Shown here: positions 1-12,100 of the stretch, one piece after another
Layout of the letters: every line of letters begins with the position of its first letter
Numbering within the stretch: position 1 is the stretch's first letter
Assembly (NCBI GenBank): GCA_005406025.1
Contig: BGZK01000099.1
Coordinates: 124,001-188,000, forward strand
Source: Eumeta japonica
Taxonomy: Eukaryota > Arthropoda > Insecta > Lepidoptera > Psychidae
Reading direction: 5' to 3'
Length of the DNA stretch: 64,000 nt
Translations under genes and position numbers: made by a program
Notes under the pieces: generated by a model
What the model was told of the DNA's origin: nothing
Database searches by the model: none
The model's input: the letters and a program-made list of their open reading frames with translations, nothing else

Positions 1-2761
1 TTTTCCTTGAAGTTTAAGTAGTACGTTTTTACATTGATTTAAACATGATTTTCGCTGTTCGATATTTTGACATTAAATTAAAACACTATTAGTTCGATAG
101 TATTCATTTTATCTCTTTTCAAGTTCATTAAAAATAAGTCAATCGTATATAAAAAAAAAAAAACTAAATTAGATGGTTTTTTTATGTAATTCTTATTTCA
201 AATGAATCAATGGTGCTATTTCTATAAATCGATCAAGAGGTGAGTGAGTGATATATGAGTGTTTCAAATAACATTTTTACATTTTTAACCGCCATATTTG
301 AATTTTTCAATTTTTTTTCTTCTATACCCTTTTATCGAAAACGCTCCTCGAAAATTTTTAAAGGTATCTTGTCCATCGTTTTTTCCACTTTTCTCCCACT
401 TTAGCCGCGTTATCTCGAAATCTGAAACTTGTAGCTTTTCATCTATTTTTTTTATTTCTACCAACACCAATTATAATTGTAACTGTTCTATTTTTCAGTC
501 TTTTGATGTTTTTCGATCTCAGATAAAAACCCCGTGACAGACAGATATAAATATGCACATACAAATATTACGTAGCATTTTTTTTTCATCTTGCAACGAA
601 ACTGTTGAAACACTTTTGTTGAACCACAATTAATGTTTTAACCTTCTTTGTTCTTCTTAAAGAGTTAGTAATTAAACTATATAATTGACCTAGGTTCTCT
701 TAGTGGATTAAGCCAATTGTTAATATAATTGGCCAGGCGCATCCTTTGCTTTTCTACGGAGTTTTATAGAGTATAAAAACTGTTTATAAGGTACAAAATC
801 AGTTTTTATTCTAGATTCTCTACATTTTTAGCCGGAGTTACGCTGCTGATCATTCTGAAGTCCCTACATTTTTAGGTATAATACATCCACATTAGGACTC
901 ACAGTTTCGCCAGGCCGTCGATCGAAATCTGTCGATAAACATAGATCTTTAAAGTTTCGAATTTTTTCCCCAATTCACCGAAAAGTGGTAGAACGTAAGT
1001 GACCTGATAACGTAAGATGTATTTACTGACTTCATTCATATTCCTACGTACGTAAAGCATTTTTGCCGAGAACACACTTGAAAAATCGCTTCTATTTTAA
1101 GAATCGGTTAAAAATGCATTTAAAACTCCGTCTTAAAAGTTAGACAAGGAAGTGGCAGTAGGGAAATCTTTCGACACCATAGACCGATTTAAATTTCGAT
1201 ACAAATTTTTGGTGTCACACGCAATTCAGATTCGTGCCACATAATAGTTACAAAAACACTGGAACAGACAACTTTTGTCACGAATTAAATATTTGTAAAT
1301 ATTTCGCAATCTGCACTCGCCGCAGTAGCCCAGCATTCCGCCTCGTTTAACCGGAACCACAGGCGATTGTATTCAGCGACGGCTAATCGCATTCACGTCC
1401 CATGGTCTCTCGCTGGATCCGCGTCCGCACAATAAAAGCACAAAGAAGGGCAAGAAAGCCCATCCGGCGCTTTTGTACCTCGTCCCGTGGATCCGGGCGA
1501 ATCCTTTTTTCTGGGAACGTTTTTGTCACCGCGTCCAGATCTCGCTGATAAGTTTTTGCCGGTATCACTTAGGATAGGATCGAAGGTGTTCGGAGATTTC
1601 CACCAATGTCTGAGATTCGTGCACAAATGTCAAAATATGTATTCGAGATTGTGTCAATATAATATCTGCTTTGATCTAGAAATAAATAAAAACACGTGTG
1701 GCACTCGGGGACTGCCGCGGTAAAGCTATTGCATAGTATTTTTTATCAACTTATGCAATTATAATTATTTATTCGTTTTATTTATGCAGTATTTTTTTTG
1801 AGGAGGTGCTCTAACGCCGAAACTCTAAGCAGGCATGAGTCACCAGATTGCGGGGCGAAGACGGGGATTGCGCAGTAACGCCGATACAACCAATGCCACC
1901 TAGAGGCGAGTTGCTGAACTAAAGAGACAAGCGTGATATTTCAAAAAAGTCATTAAAAGTTCTGCTATTCATCGATAGATGGCAAAAGTAAAAAGTATCA
2001 TCGCTGTGCTGGTCGGAGTGGGGGGTGTTAGGTTATTTTCGTTACGAAATTTCTGGATTCGGTTTCCACGCTCAAGGCCCGCGATAGAAGCTATGCAATA
2101 GCTTAAAAGGGTTTTTAATTCTATTTTTACTTACTGAAATGATTTAATTAATAATTTCTGATTCCCTATTTCATTCTGATTCTTATGTCCCTTTTTCCCA
2201 TATGGGTAAAAAATTTGATCGACTTTTAGATCTTTATTGCAACCTCAGTCCTAAATCTGATCCTAATCTCATTACGGACTCCGATGTTCAACTTATTTGT
2301 GATTTAAATGACTCCTGCTTTCTCCTGTGTCTCGCTGTCTCAATCTCCTTGCTCTTGCTATCACTCCCGCTTTTCTTCTTTTTACTCATTCACTCCACAT
2401 TTTCCTCTTCTCTTTCCTATCACTCAGTCGATATCTCGTAAGTGAAGGTAAAATTAAAAAAAATACCTTCATTTTTTTTTTCTCTAACTAGCACTAAAAT
2501 TATTAACAATATTTAACTTATATTTATAAACAAATAGACATTTTTTATATAAACGAAAAATAAGCAGTGGACTCTTCCAAGGTCAGTTGAAGTTCATGTC
2601 ACGCGTTTGAGCGTTTTATCGGTATGCCATTATTAAAGTCCATGCGAGCAGAGCTATGGTGGGAAAGATAGTGCTACTAATAAAGCTTAGTGCGAATAAT
2701 GTCATCGTTTTATGCATACTTACAAGTCACACACATCCAAACATGTTTGTCGCGTGCTGCC
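1..2761. other. AT-rich noncoding stretch, no gene seen
   Basis: Open frames here are short, low-complexity and AT-driven. There are A/T homopolymers (for example about 153-165), a locally GC-richer patch at 1330-1600, and a pyrimidine-rich + strand from about 2250 to 2450. A perfect CTTTGATCT at 1669-1677 is a TCF consensus on the minus strand, but one 9-mer in 64 kb has little weight. This is either pan intron or sequence upstream of the gene. Confidence 0.5.
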
Positions 2762-2769
2762 ACCACTGC

Positions 2770-3303
2770 TAGGGATAAAAACGATACATCGATGTTTAAA
2801 AATATCGATGTATCGTTCATAGACATCGATGTTGATAATGTTAACATCGATGAAACATCGTTCATCGAAAACGATGTTTTATGAACGATATTTTTTCAAC
2901 GCCATCTATATATTGATAAAAAAACATTAATTATTATAGATAACTAGGCTGCATGGTCTACAGTTCTTTGCCACAAAAAATCATGCAATTTTAACCCCCA
3001 TCATTTCTTTCTATATTCGTATTTCTACAGCATTTATTCAACTTTCTTACCTTTTCTGTCATACATATCCAATTTTTACACCAATGTATCGTTTATAAAG
3101 ATAGGTAAATTAATTGTACAACACACAAAACTTACATATATTGACAAATCGATTTTTCTTCCATGTTTAAAGTAATGACCTATATAATCTTAAAAACATC
3201 GATGTATCGTTCATAAGCATCGATGTTTTTCACATCGATGTTTCGATTTAAAAATATCGATGTTTCAATTTCGATGGTTTTTATGAGCGATGTTGCATCC
3301 CTA
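2770..3303. mobile_element. Non-autonomous hAT transposon (MITE), 534 bp, with 8-bp target site duplication
   Basis: The ends are TAGGGAT at 2770-2776 and its inverse ATCCCTA at 3297-3303. They are flanked by perfect 8-bp direct repeats ACCACTGC at 2762-2769 and 3304-3311. An 8-bp duplication and termini of the form TAGGG are the signature of the hAT superfamily. Just inside both ends are ATCGATGT-type motifs in many copies on both strands (for example 2785-2880 and 3195-3290), making extended imperfect inverted subterminal repeats. The AT-rich centre has no transposase frame. A 64-codon open frame over the left end (rich in D, I, V) is only the translated repeat. Boundaries and duplication are seen; the superfamily is inferred from them. 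The element must have been moved by a hAT transposase encoded elsewhere. Confidence 0.9.
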
Positions 3304-3311
3304 ACCACTGC

Positions 3312-4480
3312 TTAGCCGCCAGCGCCGCCGCGCCGCGATTAATTGTCCAACTTGATGCACTAAAATTGTTACTGCTATTACCACAGCTTACTAATCGTAA
3401 ACAGATGTATACAATATATGACCAGATAGCGCGATACAATAAAAAAAGAATGTAAATCGAATCAGTGGTTGGTTCTCCAACTATAAGCGAACATAGATAC
3501 TGGTAGACAGACCTATGTCGTGTTCTATAAAATGTATGAATCATATAGCCATTGAGTAGATTTATCTTAACGATAATGCACAGATTAATATTAGAAGCAT
3601 TTAGGTGAGTTACTAAGAAGCAGTTAACAGGAAGAGTGGGGCGGGAGCGTTGCTAATTAAGGAACGGCGCTGTGGCGGAGCGCCGCTGCCCATTTATATG
3701 GTCCGTAATGGTCAATTAAGGGCACGACTCGTGGAGGAAACGAGACCCTGACCCACATATGGGAGCTGTGACGGTCGTTGGAAACGAGGGACGTTTGCCC
3801 TTAATTGCTAATTTTTCTGTCAAAATTTAGATGATAATTATGTATTAACTATCTTTGTTTAATACCTAAATGAAAAAAAATATTTGTGACGCAATTGAAG
3901 GACAAGCAAATCCAACGGGTACGACAAGTATTTGTCCAACGTTTCAGACAAATGTTATCACTAGGTTGTATATGTTTTTGCTCAGCATGTAGTCGTATTT
4001 GACGACAGATCGCAAGGATAGAGAACTGAACTCGGAGGATGTCTAAATATGTAAATAAAAGTGTCATATATGAAAGCCCTAACGTGGGAGATCCCATATT
4101 CATGATAAGTGTCTAATCGTTATTTTTACTAGAGCGAACTAACAACTGTCGCAATATAGGAAGAGAGCTCTAGTTACGCGATGGTTATTTCGCCATCAGT
4201 AAGGTTTTTCGACAAACCTATTCGACTTATACAACAGTCAAAAACGGAGTAATACAAACTACACGTCTGTTTCATTTTATATGTCTACCGGGGTTCATTG
4301 TTGTCAGCCTTAAACTGCCACCGCCAAACCTAATGTTGCTCACATTACGAGTCCGGAAATATAATTAAAATGGATAATTCAGGTTCTACACAGGCCATTG
4401 CGCATCCACCAAATTCGCCATACAATCACGGCACATATACACACTGACTTCTTCAGGTACCGTTCCATACCGATCGCGGC
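3312..4480. other. Noncoding stretch with a GC-rich island at about 3640-3790
   Basis: After the hAT element the sequence is AT-rich except for about 3640-3790. That patch alternates GC-rich blocks (around GCGGAGCGCCGCTG) with homeodomain-like TTAATTG and TCAATTAAG strings. It shows no splice sites or long frame and looks like unique, possibly conserved regulatory sequence. The rest shows nothing recognisable. Confidence 0.35.
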
Positions 4481-4489
4481 AACTTATTC

Positions 4490-4845
4490 TCTCGATATGC
4501 ATTCGACGAAGTCTGGCACGATGGACTGGTCTATGAGCTCCGTAAACTGGGATTACCAGATCGTCTAGTGAGACTGTTACTGCATTAAAAGAAATCGATC
4601 GACGTCGGTATCGCGCACGCTCTGTGCCTTTACCCGTCGCGTATTCCCTGTACAAGAACGGAATACCGCCGCATCCCGAAATAGAACTCGCGCTATTCGC
4701 AGATACGCGGCACCGTCCACCCTCGACACGCGGCCCAGAGCTCTAGCGCGCCTGCTAACAGCGCCCGGTACTACCTGCGACTGGTCCAAAAAGTGGAGGA
4801 TCGAGGGCAAGCCCGTGAAGAATGCTGCAATGTACTTCTGAATTG
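4490..4845 (+). pseudogene. Jockey-type non-LTR retrotransposon reverse transcriptase fragment
   Basis: Three blocks of a LINE reverse transcriptase are readable on the + strand in shifted frames. Block one is AFDEVWHDGLVYELRKLGL from 4499 (the AFD...WHDGL motif of Jockey-clade enzymes). Block two is SLYKNGIPPHPEIELALFAD at about 4642-4707, where the catalytic FADD box reads FADT. Block three is DWSKKWRIEGKPVKNAAM from about 4779. Order and orientation agree with one enzyme, but two frameshifts, a stop after the first block (about 4586) and loss of the second catalytic aspartate make it dead. In the living enzyme this protein copies the element RNA into DNA at a nick in the genome. The clade is inferred from motif style; Jockey is most likely, CR1-like is possible. 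Confidence 0.8.
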
Positions 4846-5547
4846 TAAATAAATCACGAGGCCATAAAATAGGATGTATATAAAAAAATTAATAAAACAA
4901 GATGTAGTATAATGAAACGTAATAGAAGAAAGGAACAAAAAAAAATATGCAAAGAAATGACAATGTAAAAATACTATAATGTACGTAAATACAGATAAAT
5001 TAGAAAAAGTGTAATTATAAGAAATGTAATTTTACAAAATAAATAAAAAGAGATACAATTAAAATGAGTATAGGTTAAGAATTTTTTTATATCACTGTCG
5101 GACATTTATAGGACAAAAGAGCATGCGATCCAACAGAGATGAAGTAGTCGCCGCCGCCAACAAACACTATGAACTTTAAAGGAGTCACCAGTGCGTTGCC
5201 GACCTTTTGGGTGGGAATAGGATATTTGATAGAGAAAGGAGAGCGTCGATTAAAAGGGGAGGGGGCTGATAAAGGGAGGCAATTTAAATACACTGAATGA
5301 AGATTAAAAAAATCCCAATTTAATAATCATGCAGTTATGACGTATGAAGAGGAAAAGAAATGCACAAAAGATTGATCATAAAAGCGACGCAAGCAAATCG
5401 AATACGTAAAACATGTTATAGTCTGCTTTTACCTTGCAACAGGGGGCGTTAGGTTGATAAAAAAAAAAAAAAACTGTTCCACTGACCCATCTCTTATTTG
5501 AACGAAGTCAACTGAATCCCAAAACCAACTTCGGAAAACATACGAAA

Positions 5548-5720
5548 TGTTTCCGGGACAGCGCAGCCTTCGACAGAGACCGCTTCTATCAGATGTTCAA
5601 GCCGTCTCTCCGTAACAAACTCACGTTATTCAAAACGTGAGTACGTCCGGTCCTCGCATGCTGGAGTAGTCTTTGCCCCGTCCGATCATTCATGTCCTAG
5701 TCTTCGGGTATGTACGCCCT
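5548..5720 (+). pseudogene. Probable C-terminal piece of the same Jockey-type element
   Basis: On the + strand the reading DRDRFYQMFKPSLRNKLTLF followed by KT-stop-VRPVLACWSSLCP resembles the segment beyond the reverse transcriptase palm in Jockey-like elements (L-x-N/K-K-x-x-L-Y/F-K-T-x-V/I-R-P-V). It has an in-frame stop (about 5638) and no further recognisable match. It lies about 700 bp downstream of the palm fragment in the same orientation, with AT-rich unrelated sequence (about 4850-5100) between, so insertion into or rearrangement of one old copy is likely. Confidence 0.45.
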
Positions 5721-8700
5721 TACAAACTATATAGCATTCGAAAAAGATTCACGCCAACAGTCATAAGTACTGCGTGATGCATAAGGAACTTCAGGTTACA
5801 CATGGATCTGTGCCTGTGAACTAACGCGGGTCACCTATAAGACCAGCCCGTACGTTACTTCGAGTCAGCCGCGAAACCATCCTGTGAAGTAACGTTCTCC
5901 AGATGAGTGACAGATGCAAAGCCGGTAGACAACATGATCTATATTAACAATGTATATACGTTAAACGCAAATAAACGATTTTATGTGAGTTACCTATGGC
6001 CGTTACATGTTACAGGTTTCAAAGCTGAATCTCATATCGTTAATTATTGTTTTAATCGAAACAGGAAACTATCGATCAATTTATTAAAGGTTTCCATCGG
6101 TTGTCCACGTGGCCCGCGAAGGCCGCCGACGCAACGGTTAAACGCGCAGGCGCCATAAATACGGGCCCCTCCGCGCCGAGCAGGTATGCGCCCGCCAAAC
6201 GAGATCGCTCCTTTTTTTTTTCTTTTACTCCAAAAAACACTCAATCTTTTAACACGAGGGATAGAAGACCTTATCGCCGTTGAATTAGGGTCGAATTCAT
6301 CGGTGGAGGCGTGTTAAAACGACAAAAAGTAATTTCAATATTTCAGTATGGGCTTTCTCGGGTTCGGAATAAAGGTACTTTTACGGAGGTGGATTTCCTC
6401 CTGCGCCGTTAAACGGCAGGTATTTAAATTTGAATCTTAAGTGTTAGAGTTCTAAGGTGCGAAACGAAACGTTATAGCATTGAAGCTTTTTTTTTTTTCC
6501 TCCAGCCGTACGAGCTTTTTTCGTCGTTTTGCAAGTCTCGGCCGGTGTCGTAGCGACTGGCGCTGCGGGGTCAGTCGCGATAATAACTGTAAATTATTGT
6601 CGGTTTATTGAAATTCGCCTCGGACGCCTACCAACTAATGGGAGGAATTTTAGTGTTAATAAAAAGTGTTTTTTTTCCTCAAATCGCACGTTTAGAGAAT
6701 CTCTGTTTATTTGGAGCGTCACGGGCATTTGTTAGTCTAACGGGAATAGGATTCAGATTCCTGCATTAATAAAGCAGTGAGCACACTCACGTTGTTTTTA
6801 TTTAATCATTAATTGTAAAATTGTTTCGGATTGTCCTTACTAAATATTTCTTATGATTACCGGAATACGTATCGCTTCTCTTTCAGTGGCTGTCTTGAAA
6901 GTGAAGTAAGGAGAGAGGTTCGATAATCTGCTCGCTACTTGCCCGCCCAGCCTGGAGATTAGGGTATACCCTTCCGAGGGCATCATCATAAATTAATTCC
7001 AGCTGCGGCCCGTTGCGGACCGAAGTGTTGATTGTAAAGTTTACGACTCGAAGACATAATCACGTTACGGTCCGATTCTAAACTATTTACTGCGATTGAA
7101 GTTATATTAATTATCATATTTGTAATAGTGAATTGGCATTATGTTGATAACGAAACGTAGTATCTATCCCACCGCCGGCTTAACGGAAATAGCATTTAAC
7201 AATACATTGAATATATGTCATTATCTCAAATTTAATAAACAAATATGCCATGTTTCAAATCTACACTGTGTAGTCCGCTATCAAACAAACCGATAATGGA
7301 TAAGACAAACATAGGTAATGTATTTGGAGTGCGAAAGGGACGATAATACTAGTTTAATTAAGAGGAAAAGAGACGATATAATTTCTGTGCGTTCGGCAGC
7401 AGCATTCGGGGTTGGTTCGGTGCTAATGAGCCGGCCGCGGCCGCGCGGCGGCGGGTGGCCGAAAAGCACTAATTGCGTGTAAACAGACGTAAATGTCGTG
7501 TGACCATACTCTGTTTCTGTTGCAGGCGCAGGTGGTGGAGAGATATATCACAGTCAAAACTACACTATTGTAATACATGTGATATATATTGACATTAACT
7601 TTCCACTGAGACTCTGTTCGCGTGAATTTAGAATGGATTGCTTCGTATTTTATATCGACCGTTAACGCCGTCAACCGCTATTCCGATCCCAAAACAATGT
7701 ACACACTTACTCCGAAAATACGCGTACTGCCGCTAAATTATCTTATTATTTCTCTCGGTTCTGCTTGCGATATCAGTCTCAGGTCGGTATTTAACTTGGT
7801 TTCGCCCTGGACTTTACCGTTACCGATAAATAATCTGCATAAATAGGTAAGGAAATAGTTCTATGTCCACGCAAACGAAACCGAGAACAGAAGATAAAAC
7901 TAGATAACGTACTTCTTTCACTAAAAAATGAATCATATACCTAAATTGAATTTTTTTTTCTCGCGTTATAAGATGATAAAAGTAGAGACAGACAGACAAA
8001 ATATGTGTTTTGTAGTATTTAGGGACATATAAACTTTAGAAACTAACTACAGGTCCTCGAGGTTTGGTTTGAATTTAAATACGTACTTAAAAAGTGCCTT
8101 GACAGTCAGTCGTTAAGGACAGACAATGCATACTCCAAGCTACTGGGTTTAGTAATTCAAGATTATGTACAGAAGTATTTGGACGAAATAGATACATAAA
8201 CTTCCCTCGTGGTTCAGTTTAACTATTATTGAAAATCTTATCAAAAATTCTGTAGTAGTTTCAAGTAACGTTTACAGACAGACGCAGCAGGCATTTTCAT
8301 TTTATGAAATGTGGGGATTGTGTAAAGATAAAAACCTTAATAATATGTCGTTCGGTTTGATACATGTTGTCAGATCTGTATAAGTTCACTACAGAAATGT
8401 GTCTACCAACCAACAATCTTTTTATTTGAGATTGAAGTGCATAGTAACTGTAATATTAGTTTTCAGTGTAATTTTCTCCTCCGAAACAAACGTAGACCTG
8501 AAGTAGTTTTTTGTTTCTTTTTTTTTAAATTGATTCTGTTTTTTATGTCATTTAAGCACCGCATTCTCTTTAATAACATAAAATAGAGAAATTAATTGAT
8601 TCACGTATAACACGCATAGGCCAAAAATAGCGACCAAACGTCTTATGTGACGTTTTGTATTTTAAAATAGAAAATTTGAACATCAAAACTTCGGACTATT

Positions 8701-8999
8701 ATTATGTGCTGATTAAGCTTAAGGACGCGACGAAATGTCTGCAAAGACAGAATGACGAGGTCAGGAGACGACAGAGACGGACTTAAAGATTTTGATTTGA
8801 TTTAATTTAATGACTCCATACTAGCGTGACAGTTATTTTTCAGTAATCAAATCAACGAAAACTAATTTGGAGTTTCGGTCTAAAGTAGCGTTTAAAAGCT
8901 CTCCCTCAATAGAATTTATGAACCGCTCGATAACCTTCGCGTTTTCAAGTCGGATAAATCTAGAACATTATATATATATGCGTAACCTTCAAACTTTCA
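5721..8999. other. Noncoding stretch with GC-rich islands at about 6100-6215 and 7420-7460
   Basis: The island at 6100-6215 (a run around CGCCGACGCAACGG and GGCGCCATAAATACGGG) and the short one near 7430-7455 (CCGGCCGCGGCCGCGCGGCG) contrast with the AT-rich surroundings. Open frames across them are found on both strands and look compositional. Between 7840 and 9000 nothing was recognised. Confidence 0.3.
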
Positions 9000-9185
9000 A
9001 ACTCAGCATCTCGGTTACGTTCTTAACTCTGGTTTTGATCCCGCATTCTATTTCGACTCTGGCCCCTTGTTCTCGAGTTTAATGTTTGTTCCGGCATTCG
9101 TTTCTGCTCCCTGCGCCGCTCGCGATTCCGATTCCACTGCCGGCCACGATTCCGGTTTAGACGAAGCCGGGCATAGGTATGTCAC
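9000..9185 (+). repeat. Degenerate GATTCC/TTCCGG tract, repeat family copy 1
   Basis: The + strand carries loosely repeated motifs such as ATCTCGGTTACG, GTTTTGATCCCG, CGATTCCGATTCC and CACGATTCCGG. It ends near CGAAGCCGGGCATAGG (about 9160-9177), which resembles the CGAAGCCGCGG terminus of the inverted-repeat elements found further right. The same 12-mer ATCTCGGTTACG (9008-9019) recurs inverted at 28723-28734, within matching flanks, so this is an interspersed family rather than simple sequence. Confidence 0.6.
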
Positions 9186-12100
9186 TTCGCGTTTTCCTTT
9201 TTAAGGTCGGCAATACTCCTATTTGTCATTTCAGGATTTACTCTACTTAAGTGAAAGTTTCACTTTAAAATATTCTGTAGTTTCGGCGCGAATTGAGCTA
9301 CAAACGTCCAAATCACAAACTTTCGCAATTATGATATTCGTCGGATTTATCACCAGATGTCTGTTTTATTTATTGCGGGTGCATATCTTACCGTCTAATC
9401 GACTATCGTGCAAAGTATGGCCCAGGTCCGCATGTTCAGTAATCGATTAGACTTGCTTGTTACAATCACGCTACCGCGCATTTAGACTACTTCATGTGCG
9501 CGCGCGGCAGCGCTATGGACAAAAGCTCCTTATTAGCTGAATGAGCTGTATCAATCGAATCGTATGCGAGTTTGGACTTCTTAGTTTCAGTCCAGGTTAT
9601 GAATGCTGAATAAGTGCATTTGCATTTCGTCGAGTCGGGCTGACCGACTTATAAGAGAAAGACGCAACTCCAAAATGTGATGTGAATAGTAATAATTGTC
9701 ACGTGTGTATTTTTTTCATACAGTGAGACTCGTCATCATTATGTGGTGAGTTTAATTCGGTGTACATGTCGTTTTTTGTGTGCAATTCTCTAGTATTTAT
9801 ATACTTTTTTGGCAATGAATAGTGGACGATGTACTGCGAGCATTGCAGTATAGAACCCTATACCAAGGAATGTCATGCATTATGCACGAGCACTACTGAT
9901 TTACAATTCGTCTAACTACCTCCTAGCGCATAGGCCTCTTCTAAGAAGAGAGTACTGGTTCAAATGCTCACAGTTAGTCAGTTCTGAGTTTCTAGTTCCA
10001 ACGCTTGGCCTATCAAAACATTCGTACCTTGATTATTGTTATATAATGAATATTATCACAATAACTCTAAAAGTTTTAATTGAAGTAATAAAAAAGTTAA
10101 CCCTGCCAGTATTCCATACGTTATTCGTGGCTAAGGATCTTTCATTGTGTTGCCTTGATATTGAGAAATATCGTAGAAGAATTGCCATTAATTATTAAGT
10201 GTATCAGTATACTATTGAAATCCATTTAGAAAATAATTTAAGGGTTAAAATGTATAATAATGCGTCCGAAAGTAAATAATTTTCTTCTTTCCTTTTAAAA
10301 TACATCTTTTAATGTACGTATATTGTCAATTTATAAATTGCGCGTCGAACGATGAATGTCATTAACATATTTATATTATACGATTCTCTAAACTAAAACG
10401 TGTAGTGAACTGAAGTGCGTGCGTACGCGTATACGTGCGAGTACGAGCTTGGATGGATTCTATACTAATATTTATTTAACCATTGGCCATCGGGCCTACC
10501 GGACGTCAATGGCGGAATATTTGGTCTTGCCAAACAGAAATATTCTGGTCTAAGACCATGGAGTATCTGTTTTTGTGGTGATGTGTATTGCAGCCGTAAC
10601 ATATAAACACTGCTAAACTTTTTTTATATGAGAAAATAAATACATTTCAATTGTTCCTTTATTAAATTTTAATTGTAATTGATAATCTTTTTTTTTTGGA
10701 AATTTTAAAATGTTGGCGTTATTTTAGAATTGTTTAAAAAAGTTTTTCTTATCGTTGCCTGAGTTAACTATTGGTAAGAAAAGATGATAATCTCTGAATT
10801 ATTATTTGCATATGAAATTCGTATTCTACGTATTTAAAATACGTATTCGTATTCTTAAAGTTCGTATTATAAAATTTTATCTTCATCTATTTATAACTAA
10901 AGTTAATTTTACAATTTATGTTAATACTAATATTGTATTCTGTTGTAATATTGTAGCAGCTTTATCAAATTGCTTAATTTTTGGAGTTACATATTTAAAA
11001 TATGCAGATTAATTGCATTCACTATATTTCAATTCTAGAAAGGTCAATACGTTCCGATTACCTTATTTCAATGATATAGTTAATGTTACACATTATTGAT
11101 AAACGATCTCTTCAACGGATCCAATAATACGAGAAAAGGCCGGGGGTGCCGTAGTGAAAAAAAAAACCCAAAAAAAAAAACCAAACATCTCCAAACCGAC
11201 CGACCTTCCGTCGGTTTCTCGGAACTCTCCTCGTTAGAATGACCATTAATAACGCCGAAGGGCGGGCCGCGATAAAAACTGCAAAACCCAACACCGAAAA
11301 ATGTTATTTGCCATCGCTAGATATAATTGCACGTTTGTCTGTTTTAATGACCCCGCTCCGCCGTCCGCGGCGTCGTGACAGTATGATTATGATGAGGTGG
11401 TTAAAATGTTAATGTAAGCACTGAACTGGGCTGAGTTTTTTATTCGTAAAGTCGTTAATTATGCAACAAAATGCAGTTTTTGGTTTTTCTAAAATATTCA
11501 AAGTTATGAATTCTCGGAATGATAATTTTTGATTAATTTTTATCGGGGTTCTCTAACACGACGCAGGAGCCCTTGAAATTTGATTTGTCCCAAGTATAGC
11601 TCTTCCATTATTTTGTGGTTCATCAAGCACACATTAAAATGAGCCGTAAGACGGCATATGAAATGGCAACTCGAAAATATAGAATAGATTGTTTTTGAAA
11701 AATATTTTATTGTTGCCGCGTGCTCGTATGCTATGGTAAATTTATTGAAAATTATAAAGCTACTTTAGAATCGTTAGCCAACTAAATTATCAATGCTAAA
11801 AATTAAAAACCAAAATCAAAAGCAATTATTGCTTTTTAATAAACACTTAAAGAATGAATATATATATATATTTTTATTTTAAATTTATTTCTTCCCGAAT
11901 TGTTATTAAAAATATAGTAATTTGGGCACTGTTCAATGTCTCTTTTCGTATACTATCATCAATTCAATGCGCTATTAAATGACAAGTAATTTTTGTAAAT
12001 GGTTTTAATTTCTAGATTTTGACACAGTTTTTTGATTATGATTATATTATGGTACAGATTAAAATTTGTTAGCGATGAAATACAATCTATCTCATCGTAT

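Noticed and set aside
2690..2884. 64-codon frame rich in D, I, V and N
   Set aside because: Product of the ATCGATGT motif array in the hAT element.
4386..4810. Minus-strand frames of 89 and 77 codons
   Set aside because: Shadows of the plus-strand Jockey-type reverse transcriptase relic.
7500..7660. Exon-like sequence after TTTCTGTTGCAG (acceptor at 7525)
   Set aside because: The acceptor looks good, but no reading gives a recognisable peptide and no matching donor with coding composition follows.
9875..10198. 107-codon ATG frame (+)
   Set aside because: No domain, signal peptide or splice context recognised; AT-rich surroundings make chance the simpler reading.
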